The notes below the pieces were generated by a model. That model searched no databases, was not told the origin of the DNA, and worked only from the letters and a program-made list of their open reading frames with translations. A DNA stretch of 64,000 nt, taken from assembly GCA_030068145.1 (NCBI GenBank), contig JAPJBO010000120.1, forward strand, positions 248,001 through 312,000. The letters run 5' to 3'. The stretch is from Diplonema papillatum. Taxonomy: Eukaryota > Euglenozoa > Diplonemea > Diplonemida > Diplonemidae. Numbering within the stretch: position 1 is the first letter of the stretch; each line of letters begins with the position of its first letter. Below, piece after piece: positions 40,555 to 52,859 of this stretch. The translations under genes and the position numbers were made by a program.

Positions 40555-43461
40555 TTACTTTTCAACAACCTTTCCATCGCGTACTTGGCGTGTAGCAGAG
40601 CGCATTGTCACAAGCTCCTCTGCTGATGAAGGGTGAACACCAATGGTAGAGTCCAGCTGTGCTTTGGTGGCGTCGCACTTCATCGCAGCACCGAACCCTT
40701 GAATAATTTCAGAGGCGTCCTTGCCAACGATGTGAATGCCTAGCACTTTGTCGGTCTTTGGGTCAACAATCATTTTCATCATCGACCGCTCTTTCGATCC
40801 CGACAGTGTGTGCACCATTGTACGGAACGACGACATGTACACATCAACATCTTTGTACTCCGCAATTGCGTCTTCTTCTGTCAACCCGCAAACTCCCATT
40901 GGTGGCGTCGTGAACACCGCTGACGGCACGTTTTCGTACTTTGGCTCCTGCCGCTTCCCGCCATACACTGTGTTCGCGAAGCACATGCCTTCGTACAGTG
41001 CAACCGGTGTCAGCTGCATTCTGTTCGTAACGTCGCCGATGGCGTAAATACTGTCGATATTCGTCTGCGAAATGGCATTCACCTGAAGATTTAGTTATGG
41101 ATGTGTCACAGAGAGCCCATGGCAAAGAGCTTCTCGTACGGCGAGATAGACGAGCGAAGGGAAGCAAGTTATGAATCTTGAGGCTCTTGTGCACTGCGTT
41201 GCGGTTGCGTCTATTACGCAGGAAAAGGGTGATGCAGACCATCGAAGAAGACACAGGAAGTCTGCTTTTGGGTATGCTTACAATGCGCAACTCGTGTTTG
41301 AGTACAATTCTGAAGATCGGTGTGAGAGATCGACGGTCTCCCAGACCCTTTTTTTTGCGGAAAATAAAAGAGAGAGCAAAACCCTTTTTGTTTGGATAAT
41401 AAAACCCACTCGCAAAAAGCTCGCTGTGGCGCGGGTTTTGCTTCTTCAGAAACTAGTTCTCAAAAAGAAAGAAGAACCTACCTTAATTGACTTGTCGTCT
41501 GACATTTCGACGCCCACTTGCTCTAAACCGAGACCGTCGACATTCGGCGCTCGCCCGGTTGCCATCAGCACCACATCGACGTCTGTGATGACTTCGGTCG
41601 AGCCATCCTTGTTGCTCTTGATGGTGACTGAGTACTTCCTGTTGTTATTCGTGTTATTCGTGCATACAGTGCAACCAGTTGGCAATGTAATCAGTGGCAA
41701 ACCGGACCCCTCTGTGATGAGCCGCAATAGACAGCGGCAAATTCGATAGAAAAGGGGACAAGTGAGGAAACCTGCAAGCTGACGAAAAGCCGCATGCGAA
41801 TATTTTTTCTGCAAGGAGCCGGGTTCCGCGCGTTTCCGTCAAAGATCTTAAAGCGGTGCCAATGCTTGACGACTTGCATGCGGTCATTCCGATTGTCGCT
41901 TAGAGTGCCCTCCGAGCTGCCTGGATCTGGGAGCTGTAGCTGCATATTGGCAAAACAACGAGCCCGCGCGAAGTCCCCCGTTTTTGTCTCTTCACTTTTT
42001 CCGCACTCTCTTCATTTCATCTTTCCCGCTGGCGTGTATAGCTTGATTTACGATTACAGCCAGGTAGCTGTCACGATGCAATAACTGGTCAGCTTGAACA
42101 TACTTGTCTTTGGCTTCGATGGAAACAGGAACCCGAGAGGGATGCAGATGCACGCCGTTGACCTCCATTTGCTCGGCAACAAACTTCCTGCAGTCATTGT
42201 CAAATCCCCGCAAAGGATGCTCCGCGCGGTAGACAACGTGGGCCTCCGTCCTGTATCCCGCAAGAATGCACGCCATCTCACACGCGATGTAACCTGCTCC
42301 GAAGACAACCATCTTCGCCGGCCGTTCTTCGATGTTCAACAGCTCATCCGACGAGATGGCGTACTCCTTGCCAGGAAAATCGATCATGTGCGGCTTCGCG
42401 CCTGTTGCAATGAGAATCGTGCCGGCCGTCACCTTCTTGTCGCCGATCTGTGGTCAATGCGTTGCGGTTGTTGGATTCCTGTGCTCAGTTCTAACAGATG
42501 CCGCCTGCGCTACAGGCTCGGGCCACTTTTGCTGTAAAAATGCAAGCTTGAGCAACGAGCGAACCAGCACCTACTGAAGATCATTTCACGATTGACGTTT
42601 CTATGGGGTCCCTAAGATAAACATTGACCATTCACAGACGAATGCTAAAAACAGGCGGCCATTTCTGAACGTACTGATACATAAGAGCTCACAATCAACA
42701 GATATTGAAACAGCATTTATGTGGTATCGGAAAGTAGGTGCAAGTTCAGGTAAACTTGTGCGCTAGCTTTCGTTCACCGCGACTGTCTGATTTTCAGGGC
42801 TTGCCCCAAATGCTCGCTATCATTTTCGCAGGGGGCACTTTTCAGTTTTCCCTATTGCGTCTGTCACTCTCGTTCCCGCGTATTGTTGGAGTATATGTGA
42901 AGCCAGAAAGATGCCGATATTCCTTCCTGCTGACCACATGAAGTGGTTCAGCTGCTGCTGCTACTTTCGTTGCTCTGGACGGTTGGAGACGCAACCCTGT
43001 CGTTCGGATATTAGTCTTCAAAGAAACAAGTCTATTTTCCTACAAAAAAAAAAAAGAAGGCCAACCTGAACTGTGTGTTTGTCCACGACCTTACCGAAAC
43101 CTTCCATGACCTCAACATTTGCGTTTTTCAGAATGTTGCTGTAGATTCCATTGAGACGGCTCATCTCGGCCCGCTTCTTCTCCATAAGCGGCTTCCACTC
43201 GTGCTCTATCTTTCCCGGGCGCCAGCCATAACCTTCGCTGTCATGGAAGTCGTGTCCGTAGTGGCCACCATACCAGAGCAGCTTCTTGGGCACACACCCT
43301 CGCAGTACGCACGTGCCGCCCAGTCCGCCCTTCTCTGGGGTAAATGGCAACTCGACAAGGCCTACCTTTGGCTTCGATAGCTGCTGCGCAGCCCAGCGAC
43401 TGGCTCTCACACCACCGCTCCCGCCTCCAATTACAAGCAGGTCATACATGTAGCCCGACAT
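40555..43461 (-). CDS. GR: Glutathione reductase, four exons
   Basis: Exons 43461 to 43066, 42447 to 42104, 41638 to 41482 and 41082 to 40555 join in phase to 474 residues, normal for the family. Function: NADPH + GSSG to 2 GSH using FAD. FAD-binding GGGSGG at 12-17; redox disulfide CVLRGC (C51, C56) followed by VPKK; second ATG motif TILIATGAKP; NADPH-binding GAGYIA at 182-187; third motif VVLMATGRAPN; FAD-binding YAIGD about 312; catalytic HPSSAEE at 449-455. The loop GGVRASRW, with Arg where trypanothione reductase has Trp, and the CVLRGC site indicate the plant/bacterial glutathione reductase type. Donors are GTTGGC, GTATGT and GTAGGT. No transit peptide is seen, so it is probably cytosolic. 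A duplicate of its first exon lies downstream. Confidence 0.95.
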
Positions 43462-44393
43462 ATCTGCGCTCTTCTTTTTGTGTGCAGAAGAGTTGATGCC
43501 TGCGTTTTGAAATCAATTCTCTTTTCGTAGCCCGAACACGTAGGTGAAAGATACCGTGCAAAAACATTTTTTTGGTGGGGACCATGTCATTCACTCGTGC
43601 CCGTGGCATTCATTCATTCGTCCAAGCAGCCTTGTGTCTGGTCCAGACGAAGTCCATCCGCAAGGTGTGGTTAAACCCCCCTATTTCGGGCCTGCTCCCT
43701 GCCACTGTTGTTCACGTGTATTCCCGTGTGACTAAGCCTGCAGCAGGAGCTGGTCGAGTAGAGAAAATGGCAACAGCCATGTGCTCTTCAAGTAACACTG
43801 CATCAAGTGATCCGGTTTCAAACTTGAACGGGTGGCGAGCGCTAGTTGCCGAGCTATCAGAACTGCAGCGCACCATCATGGAACAAAAGAACATGGCACG
43901 AGCTTCATAATAGTCAACACAACATAAAAAACAATAGCTAGGATACAACAAGTTTTTCGAACAGTCTCTTCTTCTACGTTTTGGAATTAGCTCCCGAGAA
44001 GGCTTGCAACGCATGCACAGCAAAGCAACTATTCACTGGAACCGCCAGAACTACTGGCGCAAAAACTAGCAGCTCGACGTTTTTCGAGACCGTTTCCGTT
44101 CAACGCTTGACAGAGCGAGGTACTTGCCCTTGCTGAGGCATTCTGAGTTTGGGGCAAGATCTAGTGACAAGAAACGCTAGTTGACGAATTGTCTTTTGAG
44201 CGTATGAACCAGCATTGCTCTGAACACCTCTTTGCTGTTGCATTCTCTAAAGCGATGCACCAATAGAATTGCGCAAAAATGGCAGGTCATTGTGTTTTGA
44301 ACTATTTCGACGATGTTGTTTGCCATCTCACTCTGTCCAGTCTTTTCAGCAGTGTTTTTCGTGCGTTGAACGGAGGAACTTTGTTCTGTGCCT
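43462..44393. other. Intergenic
   Basis: Contains the reductase 5' region and the 3' flank of the next minus-strand gene. A plus-strand frame at 43572-43910 has no recognised domain. Confidence 0.35.
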
Positions 44394-46060
44394 TCACGCG
44401 CTTTGTTTTCGAGTGTACGCGGTGTGCATGCCGCTGCGCTTTCGAGGCGTTGTGTTAGAAGGGGTCAAAGGTTCCGAGTACCGGAGCTCACCCTTTTTCT
44501 CGGCTGCACGCACCATGCGGTTGACGGAGCGACTCGCCGGTGAGCTGAGCCGCGGTGAGTTGGCGGCGGCGTCGGAGATGCGACGTCGAGTAGCTAGGTT
44601 GAGCAGGACGACGGGAGCTTCCGGTTGCGCTTGTGACACGAATTTTAAGCTCGCGGTGGTAAGGGAGACGTGTCCCACCGATCTCCGAGAGCCGCGAGAC
44701 CCTGTCGACAAGCACCGGCTGCGCGGAGTAGATGCAGAAGGGGACGTGTCGCGGGCTTTGCTGCCAGAAGCCTGGCGTTCGAGCCGGCGGGCGACTGGTG
44801 TCATTTCTTCATCTTCATTGCTTTCTTTTTCGCAGGGTGAAACTCCCACGGAAACTAGTGAGGGCGCTTCCTTTTTGGGGCGGCCTCTCCGTATCATATC
44901 CCCCTCAAAGCCAAAACCTCCACATTCAGGCGGTGTCACCGGCATGACTTCGGCACTTGGACGGGCATGGTGAGCCTTTTGGCTGCTGCGGGCACCCCCT
45001 CCATAAATATCGTGCTGCCTTACCTTGCTGTAGTCGTATCGCAGGCTGGTAGGTGCTCGAGGCGAGTCGGTGTAGCCGCAACGCAGTCGTGTGCTGTTAC
45101 TGCGAGGAGTAGCGTTTGATCCTGAAGCCAACGTGCCCAACGGTGACGGCGGAGTCTTCGGTACGGCGGCCATCAAAAACCGATTCTCTTCCAAGTTCTG
45201 CTTCGCTGTGCCTGCCACTGTGCTGTGGCCCGGACTGGGTTTAGTGGCTGGCTGGAGGCGGGTGGGAAGTGCACCAGGGGTTTCCAGGTTGCCGCTTTGT
45301 AGGCGGCGTCTCGGTCTGTTTACTTCGTCCGTCAGCGGCTGCACTCCAGCGGTGCTTGATGACGCACCGCTAGCAACCCGATCATGCTGCAAAGCATCGT
45401 CAGCCGGTATGATAGCAGAACGCGACGCGTGTTGAGATGCAGGTCCTGCTGCCTTGCCATTTTCGGAGTAACCAGCTAGTTCAGGATCTATGGGTATCGA
45501 ACGACTTGGTTTTGCGGAAAAGCGGTCGGGGGTGTCAGCTACAGAGCTTTCAACCCCTGCTCTTGGCGTTGAGTCGTTCCCGAGGGTGCTGGGGGGCGCT
45601 GCTGCTTGGTCGTGAAGTTGCTGTTCGAGTTCATTCATACACGTGAGCAGCTCAACGTATTTTCGTCTCTCTTGCTTCAGCTGCGCCTCGTGGCTGTGCT
45701 GCATAGCGGTCTTCTCGGCTCGGAGCCTCGCATTTTCCTCCTGTTTTGCGGGGGATGCAATAGGAAGAATAAACAACCTATGTACCAGAGAGTGGCTCCT
45801 GGTCAAGTGTCCCATCGATCCCGGGCATCGCACAGTATCAAACCTGGAGGCTGGTGTTAGTTAGTAGTCAGAGGTGGCACTCATGTGCTTTCCAAGAGAC
45901 TACTTAAGGCCAGTCGGCCTTCCCGATGTCCTCACAGCCATCGCACGGGTAGACAAAACACACAAACCTGTAAACGCTGCACCAGAGCGCTATTGCCATC
46001 GTCGCCGCATTCACTCGCTTCACTGACGCTAAAATCGTCAACCGCATGATGTGTCACCAT
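44394..46060 (-). CDS. Hypothetical protein with short coiled coil and basic disordered tail
   Basis: Model: ATG at 46058-46060, exon one to 45968 (donor GTTTGT), intron, exon two 45740 to 44394 (acceptor aaaacag), giving 479 residues. The join GNSALVQRLQ then EENARLRAEKTAMQ is a heptad coiled coil (about 22-85) that supports the splice. The rest is rich in Ser, Pro, Arg and Thr with many SP/TP sites and no known domain. The frame is also open upstream of 46060 (through NNNQEDILNQ) and a small upstream exon is possible near 46412. Composition suggests a cytoskeletal or centrosomal scaffold; this is inference. Confidence 0.6.
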
Positions 46061-46850
46061 TTGGTTCAGAATATCTTCTTGATTGTTGTTTGTTTTACCT
46101 GTGTACCTTCGGTTGGTGTGCTGGCAGATCGAACTCACAAGAATCCCCTCCGACCAAGAGCATACGGCGAGGAGAGAATCGCCGCCAGACTGTCCATAAC
46201 TTCGACTTTCAGCGTTTTTCACCGTGGATGCCAAAAGCGTAGAACTTTGGGTTGAGTTCATGTGTGCATACACATTATAGGCTGCAGAGATGCCGGCCCT
46301 ACATAGCACATTGAATATCGAGTGATAAGCGTGAAGCGAAAGGCGGTTTCACCTTCTGCAGTTTGTTGCAGTTGCTTGCATTTTAGAGACGTAATTGCTT
46401 AGTGTCATCTGTGCCCAGAGACGTCTAACCGGAAAGCCGCAACATACAAAAGCAGCCAATCCAGTGTGTTGGGGCACATTGGTCGGCTAAGGATCGTTGC
46501 CTGTGTAGAGAAGGACAAACTCGCTTCGCCCGCATGCACATGATTCGCAACCATATTCCGTGAGCCAGTGATAATGGAACGGTGTCTCGCAGTGCCCTCG
46601 CGTGCGAACGCAAACCCGCAAACCCGGAAACCCGAAAACCCGCAAACCGGGGTGACTTTGAGTAGCCGGCTGCCAGTGCGAACGTGTACGTAATTGGCCG
46701 GTTGGCATAGCTTCAAAAGCCTCATAGAAGAGCTTTGGTAGACACTAGGATGCTAACAACGTGTTGCAAAGACTACTCGTCGCTGGTAGTCATGCCCGCT
46801 TCTGTTCGACAGCACGATCGCTGAGCAAGGACAGCACTACTAATCGCTAC
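46061..46850. other. Intergenic with short caaacccg repeats
   Basis: A short aaacccgcaaaccc-type run at 46612-46650 resembles the telomere-like arrays of the island. On the minus strand near 46350-46412 a possible first exon (MTLSNYVSKMQATATNCR, then a GT donor) precedes the coiled-coil gene, but its phase could not be made to fit. Confidence 0.35.
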
Positions 46851-48733
46851 TCACGAGTTGTCGTCGCTGCTTTCGAAGGACTCGAAGTCATCCTCGTAGT
46901 CGAAGTAGTCGTCGTCGGATCCGCATTCCTCGGCGGGTTCGAAATCGTCCCCATATTCGTCTTCGGCATTCTCTTTCTTGGCAAACTTTGCGGGCGTTCG
47001 TACAACCGCAGCATCTTGCTTTGTGGGCGAAACAACCGGCAACGTGCACGGCTGCTCCGCTCGGCCGTTTGGTGAGGAAGGGCTGCTGCCGGACGCCATG
47101 GATGAAATAGACAAAACCATCTTCGAAACCGCCTCGCTCTTGTCCCGACGGGACTCCCGCCTGTTCGGCGTAGGTTCCCCGGGTTCGCTCTTGGCCCGCT
47201 TTTTGAGCCCGGGCGGCACTTCAATCATCGGCGTGTCTTCTCCTACGTACTGCGACAATGCAGTGTCTCTGCACAACTTCGCAGCGCTTGGACGGTCCCT
47301 AGGCTCGATGACGAGAATGCTTGTCAGCAGCCGGAGGACATCAGGATCTGCCGTGTCTGGAATAGGCTCATACACCCCGCTTTGAATTCGTTTGTAAACG
47401 CCGCGTAGCGACTTGCCTTGGAACGGCTTTTGTAGGAAGGCGAGCTCGTAGGCGATGACACCGGCGGACCAGACGTCGGTTTTGTTGTTGAAAGGCTTCT
47501 TTTCGACGACTTCCGGCGCGAAGTAATACGGCGTGCCCACCATTTGCCCGCTGTAGTTCTCGTCATCTTCGATCTTGCGCGAGAGGCCGAAGTCTCCAAG
47601 TTTGACACGCAGTTCGGAATCCAGGAAGACGTTCGCAGTCTTCAGGTCGCGGTGCAGCACCCGGCTCGAGTGCAGGTGTCGCAACGCCGCGCATAGCTCG
47701 GCGAACCATTTCAGCACCTCTTCTCGCGCAAAGCTGCATTGAGTCGTTTTCTTGTCTTCAATCTGTTGTGCCAGCGTCCCGCGGCTTGCGTATTCGAGCC
47801 TGTGTTTTTGACAAATTTCGTTTCGACCTTAATTGTGTGCTGCGCATGCAGCCCTTTCGAAATAGGTTTTACTTTGAGCTCAGCAATCGAGGAGATGATT
47901 GCATTCAGTCTGGGCATCGTCGAAAATACGCGTAAGAGGCTGAAAGGCATACACAATATGCAAGACATGAGTGGTGCAGAAGGAATCTAAGCATCGAATG
48001 ACGTTCATGTGATTGAGAGACTTCAGAAACGTCACCTCAAGTTCCGCCTGTTCAGGTTATTTCAATTTTTTCCAGACTCGACTCGACTTGAAGCTAACAC
48101 GGTTACTTCCAATCAAATCAAGTTGATGTAAAAACTAGCACGACTTTGAGCTTGCACACCTTCTTACGTTGATCGTCCTTCAATAGAGTCAGGTCGACCT
48201 CCTTGACGACTAGCTCCCTGCCATCGTTGTTCTTTGCCTGGGATTTGTTGATGTAATTGTAACTTCCCGTATTGCAGAAAGACGGTGGACCGACGTAGCT
48301 CATCTCACGTTGGTCGCAATTGAGGAGCGGGACCAAGTATCTTTTCGTTTGTCCTATCGCGAGTCGTGGCTTTTATTTGCCGCGCATCAGTTCTTTTAGA
48401 CCTATCGATTCAAAGGCAGAGTTGTCGGTGCTCGTCCTCGGACCGACGAAATCAAGCAAAGCAATCGAGCAAGCACAGTGCGGAATGTTGGTGTCGTAGC
48501 AACAAAGTTCATACCAGATATGCCTTCGCGAAAGCCCCTCGGCCGACCTCAATTCGGTTACAGCCCTTCGTCAGAAACTCAAGATGCCTATCGCGCATCG
48601 CCTTTTCCAACGCCGCGGACCCCCGCCAGATGTTGAGTGTCTCGTCGTCATCGATCGTGGGCATGAGATTAATCGTCGGGGCGGGCTCATTGCCAGTTGT
48701 AAAGAGGCCGAACCCCTTCGGGCGGCCTCGCAT
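46851..48733 (-). CDS. NEK-like serine/threonine protein kinase, four exons
   Basis: Exons 48733 to 48515, 48237 to 48160, 48047 to 47953 and 47799 to 46851 join in phase to 446 residues. Kinase landmarks in order: glycine loop GRGAFAKAYL (64-73), catalytic Lys in VVKEVDL, helix C region AELEVTFLKSLNHMNVIR, hinge LEYASRGTLAQQI, catalytic loop HRDLKTANVF, DFGLSRK, activation segment GTPYYFAPEV, DVWSAGV. The CxNVIR pattern, HRDLKTANVF and the hinge are NEK-like. The C-terminal tail turns Ser/Pro-rich and then very acidic with aromatic residues (EDEYGDDFEPAEE, DYFDYEDDFESF). NEKs act at centrosomes, basal bodies and cilia. The 5' 30 residues before the kinase are unusual. The first ATG after an upstream stop was taken as start. 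Confidence 0.9.
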
Positions 48734-49300
48734 CGTGGCCAAATAATAAGGATCTCAAGAAAAGTAAAGGAAGGCAGGCCCCGCCCTCCTGGCCCTTAAC
48801 CTGCGATGGTTGCTATGTTCCAATGTTCATCAGAAGCAGCTAGTTGGCGACTCGTTCATCACTTGTGAAAAAAGCAGTATTGGAAGTGTCGTGCAGGAAC
48901 CGAGCTCGCGTTCAGCAGCCCACATCGGGTACATACGGCGTGTTGTTGTGAGCATTTGACTACGAGAATGCACGCATGAGTGCAACAAGGCCTTGTCCTC
49001 ACGTTCATCTAGTTGAATAATATAATATGCAAAAATATCACCAACCAGTCCCCGCCCACTGGATCAACTAGCCAGAACCCCCCCACAACCATGTTCTAGA
49101 GGTAGTTACTTGCCCCAGACACCTGTGAGTGCAGCTAGAATGATGTGGTGGCAGATAAAACCCGGTTTCCCGAGTCAACGTGGCCTGGCCTGCATGTGTC
49201 AAGGTCCTGCAGACGCGTGTTTCCACTGCTGGAGATGTGCAGAACTGCCAGAGGCAGCCAGAATGAGGCTGGAAATGGACCCCTCTACGTCTTGAGGGGC
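48734..49300. other. Non-genic stretch
   Basis: Upstream region of the kinase gene; no other feature is supported. Confidence 0.35.
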
Positions 49301-49301
49301 A

Positions 49302-50115
49302 AGAGGGCCCTAGAACGGGCCAATAAGCACGGAATGGATGCTAAAACGCAAACGGCAAGTTTTTGAAAGACCCGCAACGCTGCCGAGGAGGCCCCAAGCC
49401 CCCACAACTGCAGTTTAGAGAACCAAACAGCTGGGAGTAAGACAAACAAGCGACAACAGGCAAGAAACCCTCACGCAATAGCCATCCAGGCCCCTCCCCG
49501 ACCACTCCTCACCCTCACACCATCCAGAAGATGAGAGTGCTGGCGACCTTGTTGGACGAGCTCCGGGAGCAAAAGCCGTTTGGCTTGCGAGGCACACAGA
49601 ACGGTTCCGTCAGGCTGGTGACGAAGGAACTGCGGAAAGCTCAAGATGTGTTGAGTGAGGGTGCTGCACACTCCCTTCGTCAAAGCAGTTTCCTGTACTG
49701 CAAGAAATGGAGCCAGGTCACTTCCTGCAGCAGTTTCCCACACGGTAAATGCCTGCCTCAGCGTTTCAGATGTGTCACCCCCACTCAACACATCTAGAAC
49801 TTTCCGCAGTTCCTTCATCAGCTTGACGGAACCGTTCTGCGAGTCAAACGGCTTTTGCTCCCGAAGCTCGTCCAACAAGGTGCCCAGCACTCTCCTTTTC
49901 TGGATGGTGTGAGGGTGGGGAGTGGTCGGGGAGGGGCCTGGATGGTTATTGCGTGATTGCGTGAGGGTTTCTTGCCTAATGTCGCTTGTTAGTTCTCTGA
50001 CCTGCAGTTGTGGGAGGCTTGGGGCCTCCTCGGCAGCGTTGCGGGTCCTTCAGAGACCTGCCGTTTACGTTTTATCCATTCCGTGCTTATTGGCCCATTC
50101 TAGGGCCCGCTTGCT
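49302..50115. repeat. Long inverted repeat (~340-360-bp arms)
   Basis: The left arm 49302-49661 and right arm 49783-50115 are imperfect reverse complements, separated by about 120 bp. They share tagggccc, ccaataagcacggaatgg, acaactgcag, ccgaccactcctcaccctca-type blocks and a coding-like piece. Both arms can be read as LLDELREQKPF..QNGSV..KELRK..DVLS, the left arm on plus and the right arm on minus. This looks like an inverted duplication of part of an unknown gene or element. A transcript through it would form long double-stranded RNA. Confidence 0.85.
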
Positions 50116-50966
50116 CCACATAACCCATTCTGAAGCTGATCTGGCAGACCGTGGCAAAATAGCTAGCGCTGCCTGTTGTCGACCCGTCGTGACCCCTCCC
50201 TGGAAGGGTGGAAGGACCCTCAAAATGTCAGAAATGGAATGCCGGGGTGTCTCCGAGGAGACCCCGGGGCCCTACTGTCGTGGAAACGAACCCACAAAAC
50301 AGTTTCTGGGGTGCCTTGGCCCCGTTCTGCCCCCAGTCTGGACCAGCTGGTCATAGTCTGAAAAAAGCTTAAAATATCAGGTAATAAAAAGACGCTCACA
50401 TATATCTCTCTCTCTATATTATAGAGAGAGAGACGAGTTGGAGTGCAGGGACCATCTCTCCGAGGAGTTCCACTACTGCCACGTACTTGGCGGGCGTGAA
50501 GTCCTTTTGGACAGCACCGTTGCTTCGAAGCCCGCTGAGAGACGGTTTCAGGCGGCATGGGATATGATGGTTTCAAGAAGAGCCTTCGCCGCCCCACAAC
50601 GGTGGCTAGCTATTTCCGATTTCAGACAAGAGAAGAGAAAACCAATCCGACGGACCGTCTCTAATAAGGGCGCAACGGAAAAAGATGCAGCGGGAAACAA
50701 TTTCTAGAAAGGTCTACAGGCATCGTGTTACAAGTGCTTCTTAGTGCTTCGTCGGGTCTTCTTCCACTCAGCCGGGATGAGGAGCCCCTAGCTCGCGAAA
50801 GCACATTTTTCAGATCCTTTAATTGCAAGGCAGTGATGTTCCCAACAAGAACCAGACGCTGGCAGCAGAACAGAGATGCGACAGACACCAGGCATATCAC
50901 CAGGCCTGGGCAGCATGAGAAACCCGAATAACGGAAACGCCCACTTCCAGCCACGCTGGGTCGGGG
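50116..50966. other. Non-genic stretch with microsatellite hairpin
   Basis: A tctctctctatattatagagagaga hairpin-like microsatellite lies at 50403-50434. Otherwise nothing is recognised up to the stop of the next gene. Confidence 0.5.
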
Positions 50967-52859
50967 TCAGTAGGCCGCTTCGCCGAGTTCGTTGAAAATC
51001 TTAAAAGCCGGCTGCTCCCGAAGGTGGGCGGTGGCCTCCGAAAGAGCCGAAAAGTCGGACTGCAACGAATCAACGAGCGCGCGAGCTTGCTGAATTTGGC
51101 CTGCGCGCGCCTCTAGAGCAGATATGCAGCCGAGCCGCGAGTTCTTTGCCGCACTCGCTTGTTCTTCGACGCCGCTGCAGGCAATCATTTCTTCGCGAAG
51201 AGAGCTCAACGCATCGAGCTCGCGACACTTCAAGCCGGCGCGTTCTTGTACGAGCTTCTGCAGCCACGCCAAGCTGTGCTCTAATGAATGCACGGGACTG
51301 TCTTCGTCGGCGGGTGTTTTCGTGCTGACGAATGCGATTCCGTCGAGAAGGCGGTTGGCGGTTCCAGGCAGGAGGGAGAGGAGGCGTGAGAAGGTCGGTT
51401 GCCCGTTGGTTTTCTGGAAAGCGGCGGGTATCTCGCACGCACGGGCCACGTGCTGCTTCACAGCGGCAGCGTGCGCAACAAGCGACTCCTTCGCGGGCCG
51501 CAGCGGGGACTTCTCCTTTTGCGGCGTGCCGGTGGTTACCTGCAACCGCTCCGTGATCAACCCGACCATTTGCGAAGCGAGCTCCAGCTTCTCGTTGCGC
51601 CGTTCGGTGAGGGTGTGGACGAGCGGTTGCTTCTGTTGGAGGATCATTCGCTTCCGGTTGGATTGCAGACCTGTCGGACCTTTCGCCTGGCCTGCTGATG
51701 TCAAGTCGGCGAGGTGCTGAACCAGGACCCTCTTCTGTGCTTCCGCCCCGCAAAGTCTTGCTTGGACCTCTGTTAGCTGCCGATTCAACGGGTTTTGATG
51801 GTCAGCTCTTGCTAATATCCTGGAGCATACTGTCCCCGCCTCGCGGCGCACGTCAGCGACTCGCTTCTTCAGCCTTTCCTGCTCGACGAACAGCTTCATG
51901 TGCGAGCACTGTCCAGCAGCAACAAGCTTCGTCAGCTCGTCACCGCCCTCGCTCGGCACGTCCCTGCGGCTCATCGTACGCATCTCGCTGATAGACGAAA
52001 GGAGCGACTCTCGAAGTGTTGAGGTCACCGTTGCACCATGCACCGGCTTCACACTATTCAATTCACTCAGAGCAGAGCCGACAGCCGCATTGTTGATCTG
52101 ACTCGCAGAGGTGACGAGAACCGGCTGCTGGAGGGGAATTTTGGGCAACCCACTGGACACCGCTTTTGCGTCAGAATTTTCGCCAAGGAGCTGCCGTAGC
52201 TTGGCGAGGGTGTTTGCGACAACTGCAGCAGTTTCGGCCGCTTTTTTGCTGTCGTCGTTGTCGACGCGAAGTGCGTGCATGCACTGCACGCTGGATGATA
52301 GCTGGCCGGAGTGAGTAGCTGCGTGGGCCTCGAGGGCTCGGAATAACAGCTTCTGGCAACGGATCGACCGTACACGCTGGAGCTGCACTTCACGCTCCAC
52401 GGCCGCTTGGTCGGCTGTGCACCGGGACTGGTGGGCGTCCGCTGCAGCTTTTTCAACGACCTTTCGAGTCTCACCGATTAAATGGGACAGCTCCGCGTTG
52501 CGTGCTTCCAAGCGTTGCAGCTGTGCCGCTACCTTCTCATCTCCGGCGGCTTCCGCGTCCTTGTGAAAGAACATGCGCAGGTTCAGCCGCATCTCGCGCG
52601 CTTTCTCGCCCGTTGCCGTGTGCAGCACAATGTACTCCAGCGGCGCCCGCAGACTCTGCACCTCTACCAGCTTCTTGCAAGTTGCCAAGGAAACCGGCTT
52701 CGACGTGCCGCGAGGCTGCCACTCGTACAGTAACTTTGCCAGCGCCTGCACCGTTAGCAGCTGCTTTTTGCGCGGCTTGTCGTCATCCTTCATGTTCCCG
52801 CCCCGCTTTGAGTGAAGTAGTGCGCAAGTTTCAGCACCCCTACCACCCCTCCTGCTCAT
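50967..52859 (-). CDS. Coiled-coil protein, HAUS5 (augmin subunit 5)-like
   Basis: A single exon of 630 residues from ATG (52857-52859) to TAG. The N-terminal region (about 35-100) has LTVQALAKLLYEW, TCKKLVEVQSLRAPLEYIVL and TATGEKAREMRLNLRMFFHK. In order, spacing and residue type it resembles the head of HAUS5/AUG5: a short helical domain ending ...I..h.......v...R.NL.....k, followed directly by coiled coil. The remainder is almost entirely predicted coiled coil (AQLQRLEARNAELSHLIGE, ERLKKRVADVRREA), with no catalytic motif. Augmin recruits gamma-tubulin ring complexes to spindle microtubules. The family assignment is by eye and could be wrong; another spindle or basal-body coiled-coil protein is the alternative. 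A second ATG (residue 23) is also a possible start. Confidence 0.55.
   Translation of the reverse strand: MSRRGGRGAETCALLHSKRGGNMKDDDKPRKKQLLTVQALAKLLYEWQPRGTSKPVSLATCKKLVEVQSLRAPLEYIVLHTATGEKAREMRLNLRMFFHKDAEAAGDEKVAAQLQRLEARNAELSHLIGETRKVVEKAAADAHQSRCTADQAAVEREVQLQRVRSIRCQKLLFRALEAHAATHSGQLSSSVQCMHALRVDNDDSKKAAETAAVVANTLAKLRQLLGENSDAKAVSSGLPKIPLQQPVLVTSASQINNAAVGSALSELNSVKPVHGATVTSTLRESLLSSISEMRTMSRRDVPSEGGDELTKLVAAGQCSHMKLFVEQERLKKRVADVRREAGTVCSRILARADHQNPLNRQLTEVQARLCGAEAQKRVLVQHLADLTSAGQAKGPTGLQSNRKRMILQQKQPLVHTLTERRNEKLELASQMVGLITERLQVTTGTPQKEKSPLRPAKESLVAHAAAVKQHVARACEIPAAFQKTNGQPTFSRLLSLLPGTANRLLDGIAFVSTKTPADEDSPVHSLEHSLAWLQKLVQERAGLKCRELDALSSLREEMIACSGVEEQASAAKNSRLGCISALEARAGQIQQARALVDSLQSDFSALSEATAHLREQPAFKIFNELGEAAY

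Noticed and set aside
40555-43461. Trypanothione reductase
   Set aside because: The loop has Arg where trypanothione reductase has Trp, and the CVLRGC site is that of plant/bacterial glutathione reductase.
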